Assembly: GCA_028641055.1 (NCBI GenBank) | Contig: CM054060.1 | Location: forward strand, 166,498,416-166,562,415 | Source of the DNA: Alopecurus myosuroides | Lineage: Eukaryota; Streptophyta; Magnoliopsida; Poales; Poaceae | Reading direction: 5' to 3' | Length of the DNA: 64,000 bases | Part shown: positions 55,101-64,000 of the stretch, piece by piece | Layout of the letters: each line of letters starts with the position of its first letter | Position numbering within the stretch: position 1 is the stretch's first letter | The notes under the pieces: generated by a model | Database searches by the model: none | What the model was told of the DNA's origin: nothing | Seen by the model: only the letters and a program-made list of their open reading frames with translations | Position numbers and translations under genes: made by a program

Positions 55101-58100
55101 CAACTAACGGGAATTGGTGGAGAGGTAGAGGAGATCCTCGCGCACCTGATGGTGGCTTCAGCTCGTCCCGGGTTGGACGGAATCGACGGCGACGACGGGG
55201 TCCGTACGGGTTGGGTTAGGGTTTCCGGTCGGGTGCAGTACAGAGAGGAAGAGAGAGCAGCGAGGAGAAGTGAGAGTGAGAGGGAGAGATGCGGACGCCT
55301 CTCCACGTTTTATACCCGCGGAACGGCGGCGAGGGAGAGGTGGCAACGATGGCGTGGACGTCCCTATCTTCTCCTCTGCCTTCTGGCAGGAGGAAGAAGA
55401 AAGGTTCAGAAAAGAAATGCCATCTTTTGATACCCCCCTGAAAGTTTCGGAAATCACGTTTAAGTCCTTCTATTTATGTAAACTGAGATAAAACCTATGT
55501 TTTCAGGGCCTATCCGTGAACAGAAAAATTAATAAAAAATATATCTGAATTCCTTATCAAATTCTACATCTCACCATATTTTGTTTTGGTGAATGTGAAG
55601 AATATTTATATTTTTTATTTAGGGTGCTAGATTAAGTATTTTTGTGGTTTTCTCTCCTTTTAATGTATTTAATGGACTTAAAATTATGCCAAAGCATATT
55701 TAATAAAAGTACACACTCCCATCTTGTGGATACCAAAGTGGTGTATCATAGTTGGACACTTTTAATAATAATCCCTTATGGAAAATGGTTTGATATCACT
55801 AGTGAGTAGTGTTTTTTATATATAGTGATGAAATGCACCCAATTAGGATATTTTGTTCCATGACATACCCAATGCTTTTGAGTAAGAAATAGATTTGTTT
55901 TATTTTATGGACCTTGTTATTTTCCTATTTGAAACTCTGAGCAAGATTGGTTGACATTTTACTGAGGTATGTGTATTCTATGTTTGCTGTTTTCAGTACT
56001 TGATAAAATGGAAAAAATGTGTGGTTGTGGAATATTATTTACTTGTTTTCCACATAGGTTTCAATTGTGGATATTGTCTAAGGTTGTTCTAAAACATGTA
56101 ATAATTTACATGGTTATATGTAGATGAGTTTTTGTTATCCTATGTTAGTCTTACATGTGAAAAGGATTTGGAAAACAAGGTTTTAAGCTTGTTTTCATCT
56201 ACCTCCACATATCAAGGCATGTGGATGCAATGGCTTGTTATTATCCCATACTTAATATTTGTTTCCATTAAAGATATTATTATTAGTTCCTCATCTCTGA
56301 TGAGCTTGACAGAGGTTATTGATTCTCTATTATATCCTAATGATTTTCTGGATAAATTCTTATGCTCCCTTACTTAGGCAGTGTTGCTTCATGTGCTCTT
56401 CTGTTGCTTGATGTTCTTCTCTCTAGTTGATACTAGCTCTCTGTTTTCACCTTGTGTCAATTTCAAGTAATATCATCTCTTGGATTCAATCTTCAACTAT
56501 CTCACCCTTGTGGTGAGAACAAACAGTTATTCCAAGCAAAGATTTTACTTAGATGCTTATATAATGGTTCCTTGTTCCTTGGTGTTATTCTTTCTATTGG
56601 TTGATGATAAATTGAGTGTAGGTGTAGTTTATGACATCAGTTAGCCTTAAGCATATAAGAAGAATCTGTTGACAAGTTTGCAAGGCTTGTCCCCAAATTA
56701 CTTTTCATATACAAGAGACTGAGATGTACTAGGTTATTCAACATTATGTTTGTTTGTGTATGACACTCAATTGTTTGAGTATACAAAAGTGATCTGTTAA
56801 CAAGGTGTACAGGCTTGTTACCAAACTTCTTCTATATAACAATAACATTGGAGTATCACACAATTTCAAGAGGGTTAATATGATCAGATCAAGTTATAAG
56901 AGTTTCCAAGTACTCTTATAATAGCTTAGAGTAGCACTTCTAGCACACTCTAAATAATCTTCTTGAAGTGTGGTAGTTCCTCCTTTCTTGTGAGTTGCTT
57001 CTCTTGCAGAATGATTTAGAGAAGATTGAGAACAAGATGGAATGGTCTAGACAACATAACAAGATCTAGATTAAGAGTTACTTCATGATTTTATTATCCT
57101 TCCATAAACTTCTTATTTTATTTCCCATAAGATATGTTCTTATATCATACAAGATTGGTTTACTTAGTTTTCAATTTACTTCCTCTACTAGAGGTTATAT
57201 CTTGTTGTTATTCATTACTTGCATCCAGAGATACTTCAGTTGTGGAATTGTTAGGCTTGAGTAGAGGTGTCAAATGCTTATGGATTGATGACTTAATGGT
57301 AAGTGGATCAAGTAGTTCATTGAGGTGTTAAGATTTCATATGCTCACTTGTATGAAATGATTGAAACAATGAGCATGTGAAAGTGATTGAGCTTAATGTC
57401 TTTGATCTTGGTTGTTAATTGGTTACTCAGGGTGCTATGTTGTAATTTTATATTATTCATTTGTGTTCATGATACAGACATAGAGGTTTGGAAAGATCAT
57501 ATGTGATGATCAAGGTTTAGAAGTAGTTTAAGAAGATTTATTACTTCTTTTAGATACTTCTTTTATGGTTGAGGAGATATGTACATATTCGATGAATATA
57601 TAATTAATGATAATTAAGTTACTTCCCACTTGTGGGACTTGGGTTAACACTTGTTTGTATCACTTGTGTTCTGTTGAACCTTTGTTATTTACTTGTGAAG
57701 GTTCACTTAGTAGTTACTTAATAATTTGGACATATGTGGGGTGAATGGTTGATAACTTAAGGGTTATTGTTGGAGAGGACATAACACCTCTATTGATGAG
57801 ATGGTTCAATTGTGTATTACTCATTGGTGGAAGTATGTTCATCAGATGTTTGATTTGGATACTCACCCCTCTTTGAGTTCTAGGTACCTAGTGAATTATC
57901 CCAAGTCACTTAAAGACTTGTGGTTTAGTTTGTTGAGAGTTTGTGTTGGTCACAACCAATTATGGTTTGTGTAATCAGATGATTTGGTTTGTAAAGATAC
58001 TATGTTATAAAGATCATCCCAAATGCACTCTTGACTAGATGAACTAGACCTATTTCATCATGTCAAGTGAAACTTTGGTCACTTTGATTTGTTTAAACTT

Positions 58101-58195
58101 TCGCGCCAAAATTTCCCGTACTTTTAGATGCATGCTTTGCAAATGCACATATTAAATTTAGATCCTTATAACCTCCCAAACACTGGGATGTTACA
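52164..58195 (-). repeat. 5' LTR of the LARD-like element
   Basis: It is 6032 bp and pairs with 44293-50321. The extra three bases are a ttc at about 55074. It holds the active-position TATA box at 55308-55314. Confidence 0.95.
55308..55314 (-). promoter_or_regulatory. Probable TATA box of the LARD 5' LTR promoter
   Basis: tataaaa on the minus strand, identical to the copy at 47434-47440. It lies about 0.5 kb before the end of the GC-rich leader. Confidence 0.55.
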
Positions 58196-60719
58196 ACTTG
58201 AGAATGGGTTACCATCAAATAAAGATCAGAAAAGAGGATGTTCCAAAGACAGCCTTTGTCACTCGCTTCGGTCGCTATGAATACACCGTCATGTCCTTTG
58301 GTCTCACCAATGCACCGGCGACCTTCTCTCGACTCATGAATTCTGTCTTCCATGAATACCTCGACAAGTTCGTTGTGGTATATCTTGATGATATTCTTGT
58401 CTACTCCAAATCCGAGAAAGAGCATGAAGAACATCTTCGTCTCACTCTCATGAAGCTTCGCGAGCATCGCCTCTATGCCAAGTTTTCCAAATGTGAGTTC
58501 TGGATTTCCGAAGTCGTTTATCTTGGTCATGTCATCTCTACCAAGGGCATAGCTATTGACCCAGAAAAGGTTAAGGCCATTGGTGATTGGAAACCGCCTA
58601 AAACGGTGAAGCAAGTCAGAAGTTTTCTTGGTTTGGCTAGCTATTGTCGTCGCTTCGTCCCAAACTTCTCCAAGATTGCCAAACCTCTCACTGACCTCAC
58701 AAAGAAGGACAAGAAGTTCGTCTGGTCTCCACAATGTGATGAAAGCTTCAATCTCCTGAAGACTAAACTCAATTCTACACCAGTTCTGGTTGGCCCAGAT
58801 CCTTCCAAACCTTTCCAAATATGCTGTGATGTTTCTCTCCAAGGTCTAGGTGCAGTTCTCATGCAAGAACGTCAAGTTGTGGCTTATGCTTCTCGTCAAT
58901 TGAACACACATGAGCTCAATTATCCCACTCATGACCTTGAACTCGCAGCAGTTGTGTTTGCCCTCAAGAAATGGAGACAATACTTGTTGGGTAATCGCAC
59001 TGAGATCTTTTCTGACCACAAGAGTCTAAAGTACATCTTCAGTCAGCCAGACCTGAAACTCAGATAAAGGAGATGTATTGAGAAGATCAAAGACTTCGAT
59101 CTCACCATTTCCGACACTCCAGGCAAGGCTAATGTTATGGCCGATGCTCTCAATCGCAAGTCCTATTGCAACAATCTCATGATCATGGAAAGCCAACCTC
59201 CTCTTCACGAAGAATTCCAAAAGCTGAATCTTGGACTTGTTCCTCAAGGCTATCTTGCAAACTTGACAGCCAGTCCAACGCTTGAGGACAATATTCGTTC
59301 TGAACAATTTCGTGATGCTGAGATCAAGAAGATCACAAAGAACATCAAAGCAGGCAATGTGAAGTATGAGTGCTTCTCAATTGATGACAAGGGAACAGTG
59401 TTTTCCAAGGACGCATTGCAGTTCCCGAAATCCAAAGCCTGAAAGATGTGATTCTCAAGGAGGCTCATGATACTCCTCTTTCCATACATCCTGGATGTAC
59501 AAAGATGTACCAGGATCTCAAGCAAGTCTATTGGTGGACAAGAATGAAGCGAGAAATTGCTCGTTATGTCTCTGAATGTGATGTTTGTCAACGTGTCAAA
59601 GCAGTTCATCAGAAATCAGCTGGTCTTCTCCAACCTCTAAAAATTCCTGAGTGGAAATTGGACATGATTGAAATGGACTTCGTCACTGGGTTTCCAAAGT
59701 CAAAGAAAGGCAATGATGCAATCTTCGTTGTCATTGATCGCCTCTCCAAGGTTGCTCACTTCTTTCCTGTCAAAGAGACAATCTCAGCTAGTCAATTGGC
59801 AGAACTCTATACAACAAAGATTGTTACTCTTCATGGTGTTCCGCTAGAAATAAGCTCAGACCGTGGAAGCATCTTCACTTCTCATTTCTGGAAAAGCTTT
59901 CAAGAATCTTTGGGCACCAAGCTTTTGTTCAGCACAGCCTATCATCCTCAGTATCAAGGGCAAGTCGAAAGAGTCAATCAGATTCTCGAGGATATGCTCA
60001 GGGCATGTGCTCTCTCGTTTGGAATGAAATGGGAGGAATGTCTTCCATATGCTCAATTCTCCTACAACAACAGCTTTCAGGCAAGTCTAGGCATGGCACC
60101 TTTCGAGGCTCTCTATGGCCGCAGATGCAGGAGTCCAATCAATTGGTCTGGAGCTGGCGAACGTTCACTCTTAGGCCCTGACATTGTTAAGGAGGCCGAA
60201 GAGAAAGTTCGCATCATTCGTGACAATCTGAAGATTGCTCAGTCTCGTCAGAAAAGCTACTATGACAGCAAACACAGGGACATGGTCTATGCAGCTGGAG
60301 ACAAGGCCTACCTCCGTGTCACTCCTCTCAGAGGCACTCATCGTTTTGGTGTCAAGGGAAAGCTTGCTCCACGTTATATTGGTCCCTTCAACATTCTCTC
60401 AAGGCGTGCAGAAAATGCCTATCGTCTTGAACTTCCAGAAAAGCTATCCAAGGTGCACGATGTCTTTCACGTGTCACAGCTCAAGAAGTGCTTCAAAGAT
60501 CCAGGTCGTGCAGTTGATCATGATTCCATTGAACTGCAAGAAGACCTCTCTTATGAGGAGCACCCTATTCGCATTCTCGACGAGACCGAGCGCAAAACTC
60601 GCAACAAGAGCACCAAGTTCTTAAAAGTGCAGTGGTCTCATCATTCTGATAAAGAGGCAACGTGGGAGACCGAAGAGGATCTTCGCAAGAAGTATCCGGA
60701 CCTTTTCTCTTCTCAGTAG
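58196..60719 (+). pseudogene. Tekay-like RT (rest), RNase H, integrase and chromodomain
   Basis: RT resumes directly after the target copy: [35 protein letters not shown] and the catalytic [11 protein letters not shown]. RNase H shows [28 protein letters not shown] and [15 protein letters not shown] at 59065 replaces Gln before RRCIEKIKDFDL. Near 59420 a one-base shift moves to the integrase frame: HHCC finger (EAHDTPLSIHPG, CDVCQRVK), catalytic Asp in MDFVTGFPKSKKG, Asp in SSDRGSIFTSHFW and Glu in GQVERVNQ. The C-terminus holds the GPF-like region and a chromodomain (about 60560-60710), which may guide insertion to marked chromatin. The stop and frameshift disable it. Confidence 0.92.
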
Positions 60720-60741
60720 GAATCTCGGGGCGCGATTCCTT

Positions 60742-60750
60742 CAGGGGGGG
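60742..60750 (+). other. Polypurine tract of the Tekay-like element
   Basis: The sequence caggggggg, followed by cgttt, lies just before the 3' LTR starting TGTAACATCCC at 60756. Confidence 0.7.
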
Positions 60751-60755
60751 CGTTT

Positions 60756-63700
60756 TGTAACATCCCAAGTATGAAAATTCCCCTTTTGCAATGTTGTTTC
60801 TTGATTTCTAATTAATGCATCATGTCATCATGTGTGGAATTTCAAATTTCAAATAAATTGAAATCAACATGTTTCTCACTTGGTCTGTTAGAACCTTTTC
60901 AAATAAAATATTCAAATCAAACAATTTAATTGTTTTCCATAAACTTGATTTTCCAAATAAGTGACTTGGGTAATTTTCAAATAATTCAATTATTGCAAAC
61001 ATTCAAGCAAATTCATTTAAATTTCAAACAGCAACAAATATTTAAAATTTTGAAAAACAAAAGTTGGTGCAACTGGGCTTTTTCAATAAGGAACTTTTAA
61101 AAAATTATCACCATAATTTTTGGATCCCAAAAACCCTTTCTTTCTCCTTCTCTTTCCTTTCTACAAAAAAGAAGAAAGGGATAATAAAAAGAAAAGAAAA
61201 GGGGGGTGGCAGCCTAGTTGGGCCCAATCCAGCCCAATACCCCTTGGTTGTCTTCTTCCTCGTACGGAACAGAGGGCACGAGGAGCAGGTGAGCTTCTGT
61301 GGTTTCCCTGCCTCCACGTCTCCTCCTCCTCTCCCCTTTCCCCTCTACTTAAAGCCATCCACACCCCAAACCCTAGCCCCTTCCTCCTTCCTCCTTGCCG
61401 CCACCAACCTTTCTCCTCTTGATCGCTCTCCTTCCTCCCTGTTTTTCTGAACCATCGAGAGAGAGAGCACCCACCATGGCCGGAAGTTGGAGAGGGTGGC
61501 GCGGTCGTCGTGCTCGTCGATAGGCCGTGGTCTCAGCGGGAATGGAACCAGGAGAGTGCCATCTCCAATTTTGACGAAGGAACCGCGGCCGGAGGCGGAC
61601 TGCAGCGACGACGCCGTCGAGCTCTTCTTCCCTGGCGAGCTCTTGTCCCTGCCGCGCGAACGCGTCCTCCTCCTCCGTTCCTTCGTCGCCGACCAGCCCA
61701 GGGTGAGCACCCCCTCCACTCCTTTCCCTTCCCCTCCACACGCCCATGCACGCGGTACGGCACGTACAGACAACGTCGTCGCCCGCCCCTGGTTGTCGCC
61801 GACGTTTTCCCGTCCATCTTCGTCGATCCGTAGAGTGCAGATAGATGCGTTCTTCAGTTTTCCCGTCCATCCCTTTGTTACACTTTACCTTCCATCAGAT
61901 CTGTATTCCTTCACAACCCGAGCACCAGCCCAGTGGCACAAGCCCCATGCGCGCACACCCGAGGGCGTGGGTTCGAGTCTCCCCCCGCGCGGAATAAGCC
62001 GCCTTTTTCTTGTTTTACCGCGCGCAGCGCCAGGGTCACACTTGATCTTACGTCTGCACCATATCCTATCACAAGTCGAGCAGCAGCCCAGCGGTTCGAG
62101 CGCGCGTAACCTTTCAGGAGGTCTCTGATTCGAGTCCGCTGAATCCCTTCCTTTTATTTTGATTTTACTGAGCGTGGCACAGACATCAATTCTGAATTCC
62201 AGCACAGGCTGCACGTTAGCACTTCTGTTCTAGGATTAAAACATCCATAACTTGCTCAATTTTAACCCAAATATTGTAAACTTTAAGTCTATTTTGTTCA
62301 GAATTTCATAAGCTATCTAACCAACACTTTTGTTCACTGTTTTGAGTAATAAAACCGGTGGAAATAATTAGTTTGTTCTACTCCTTATTAAAACTTGTTA
62401 AAGGCATAAGTTTTGTTTTACTTATTCAAATTGTGCAAACTTGGTATCAATTTGTAGAGGAGAGCATAAGCGTTCTGTTAGCATTATGGCATGCATGTTT
62501 AACACCCTTAAAACCTATGGTCTTGTAGATAACCCTTGTATTTATGCATATGGGTAACCTCCAATTGCATTAGCTTATGCATCGGAACCCATTTCATTTT
62601 GTGTAGATGATCTTAGCTTATCTTGTTGCACCAATTAAAATGTCATGCATCATCCCATGATTGTGCATTATGCCATGTTATTGATTGTCCGTCTCTCTCC
62701 GTTGTTTGTTTTGCTTCTTCTCGAATAGACGACGACGTTGAGACAGACGAGGTTTACGATACCACTTCAGAGGAGTTAGCCCAGTACCAGGCTACTGAGT
62801 TTGCAGGCAAGTATTTACTCACATGAACCATTGTGTCCGTTCCACACTTGATACCGATACTTTCCGTTGTCTAATCTGTTAGCCTTATGATTCGTTGCTT
62901 GTGTTCCGATCCTATCACATGTCATCCTGCAGCCATGAATATAGCCTCACCCCCACACCTACAACCTTGTTGTTTGTTAGCCTGTGTCGTAGTATCATGC
63001 TTAGGTTTGTTTGTGCTCGAGTCTTGTTGTCATTTATCTTATCACCTGTTTAGTTTGGTAGATGGGCTTGTTATAATCAATATCATGTTAATGTTTGGGG
63101 TAATAATAATTTGATGATAAGGCACCGGCAGGAGGCCCGGGTTAGGGTTTTGAAGCCTGCTAGTGTCGACCCTAATTAGGAAAAGGGTCTTGTCCTCTGA
63201 TCCATGATGAGCGTGCTCACCGCATCCGGGTGGTCGTATGGAACCCCCCTCGACTTGACCTGATCCGTAGTTTGTCCGAAGAGCCACACTTAGTTCGGGT
63301 GTTCCATTTGCGCATACGCATGAATGGGTCGCACCCATGGTTGATGATTATGATGATGTTGATGACGCATACATATAGGGCGAGGCCTGTGGTGCCGGGG
63401 GGGTGTGGTTTTCACCCTTGCGCTTAGGTTAGGTCGGACTGGCCGGGACCTTATAGCTCCGTGGCTCCTAGGACAGGTTGCAGAGATGGTTCGAGTCGTG
63501 TTGAGTCCACCTGAGTTTTAGTTGGTGGCTCGAGTGTGTACGGGTACTGGAGCACACCCTGCAGAGATGAATCTTCTCGAGAAGCCGTGTTGTCCGCGGT
63601 TATGTGACGACTTGGTGAAAGTGCTGGCTAACAAGTACTCCGACAACTTACACCTAATTAATAATAATTTGACTAGTAATAGGCATATTGTCACAATAAT

Positions 63701-64000
63701 CTGAACCTTCATTAATCCAACTGTGTGGGTTATCCTCGGATTGCTTCTTTGGATAATGGGCGAGATCCATGATGGGTTTGTTTGAGGTTAGTGGTAGTTG
63801 GCTCCGATGCGCTATCTTATCCCTTTCTTTTAGCCGGATGTTGTAGCGTGTCTCTGTAGTTGGTTAGTGCAGCCCGCTGCCGCACCTTTGTATCACCTAT
63901 CTTCCGTTGAACCCAAAGCATCTGTACTTGGTGTTGTCGGGTACACTTTGGTATCTTGTGCGTCTTGCTTGCCAGTACTCGTCCGTACTGACCCCTTTGG
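60756..64000 (+). repeat. 3' LTR of the Tekay-like element, cut by the window end
   Basis: It corresponds to 37139-41185 of the 5' LTR but has only one copy of the 845-bp unit, so it is about 800 bases shorter over the same stretch. The mini-exon is at 62729-62806 with the same splice-like borders. The tRNA-like boxes are at 61926-61983 and 62084-62137. A TAA codon found in the leader of the 5' LTR (near 37932) is GAA here. Confidence 0.92.

Larger units (their letters stand above)
44293..58195 (-). mobile_element. Non-autonomous LARD-like LTR retrotransposon (13.9 kb)
   Basis: TSD acttg (44288-44292, 58196-58200) splits Leu-Asp-Leu of the RT of the host element. LTRs of 6029 bp (44293-50321) and 6032 bp (52164-58195) flank an 1842-bp core. 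On the minus strand the LTR reads TGTAACATCCCA to ACCACA. The iMet primer site is at 52150-52161 and the polypurine tract at 50322-50336. No gag or pol codons are found anywhere, so it needs proteins from another element. Long LTRs with a non-coding core are the definition of LARDs. About 22 base differences and one 3-base indel between LTRs were counted by eye, so it is very young. Confidence 0.95.
37139..64000 (+). mobile_element. Tekay/Del-type chromovirus (Ty3/gypsy), split and extending past the window
   Basis: 5' LTR 37139-41737, iMet primer site 41740-41750, gag-protease-RT 42430-44292, insertion of another element 44293-58195, the rest of RT, RNase H, integrase and chromodomain 58196-60719, polypurine tract 60742-60750, 3' LTR from 60756. 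Gypsy gene order and a C-terminal chromodomain (YEEHPIRILDETERKTRN, then FLKVQWSHHSDKEATWET) place it among the Tekay-type chromoviruses. LTRs are unusually long. Hand comparison of the first 450 LTR bases shows about 12 differences and an 11-base indel. Three in-frame stops and one frameshift make it inactive. Confidence 0.9.

Noticed and set aside
58093..58842. 249-codon minus-strand frame
   Set aside because: It is antisense to the RT/RNase H of the Tekay-like element and extends into the LARD LTR. It shows no domain.
1..64000. CRISPR arrays, bacterial operons, rRNA genes
   Set aside because: None were seen. Repeats are all explained by eukaryotic transposable elements or small tandem duplications.

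Overview
The window looks like nuclear DNA of a large-genome grass, most likely Triticeae (wheat, Aegilops, barley group). The reasons are the density of nested Ty3/gypsy and LINE elements, LTRs of 4-6 kb, small PIF/Harbinger elements with TTA target duplications, an Au-like SINE, and grass-type split genes. The species is an inference. Nothing bacterial, organellar or CRISPR-like is present.

Only two loci look like intact host genes. (1) 2627-5309 (+): a three-exon small HMA-fold protein of the HIPP/HPP group. It has a degenerate metal-binding loop and a C-terminal CaaX-like box, and its second intron carries an antisense, 5'-truncated LINE with a perfect 17-bp target duplication. (2) 33555-36021 (+): a four-exon, 240-residue conserved plant protein that I cannot name with confidence, with a SINE in its second intron. 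A third locus, 27617-29179 (+), is a broken gene of the NAM-associated C-terminal domain type.

The rest is mostly transposable elements. 1-1480: LINE fragment (-). 6636-20908: a nearly full-length LINE (+), split at 11779 by a 7.7-kb gypsy element of the CRM chromovirus type (11780-19522, -; 956-bp LTRs, TSD gagtg, integrase reading frame running into the LTR). 21.2-24.1 kb: two diverged direct copies of a 1.25-kb LTR-like block. 24.1-27.6 kb: non-coding repeat-like DNA. 29919-31814 and 31818-33215: two PIF/Harbinger elements abutting on one shared TTA. The second carries fragments of three unrelated host genes (strictosidine-synthase-like, flavin monooxygenase, ATL-type RING). 37139 to beyond 64000: a Tekay/Del-type gypsy element (+) with a chromodomain integrase and very long LTRs. 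Its RT domain is split by 44293-58195 (-), a 13.9-kb non-autonomous LARD-like element with 6.03-kb LTRs and a 1.84-kb non-coding core.

Order of events from nesting and hand-counted LTR differences: the LINE at 6.6 kb is older than the CRM-like element inside it (about 30 differences in 956 bp). The Tekay-like element (about 2-3% LTR divergence over the part compared) is older than the LARD inside it (about 22 differences in 6.03 kb). The most unusual observations are the three-gene Pack-Harbinger with an FMO/RING chimeric frame, a candidate spliced acidic mini-ORF inside the Tekay LTR (phase-matched exons, one exon tandemly duplicated in the 5' LTR only), tandem tRNA-like A/B-box units inside the same LTR, and the local copy of target DNA at the 5' junction of the intronic LINE.
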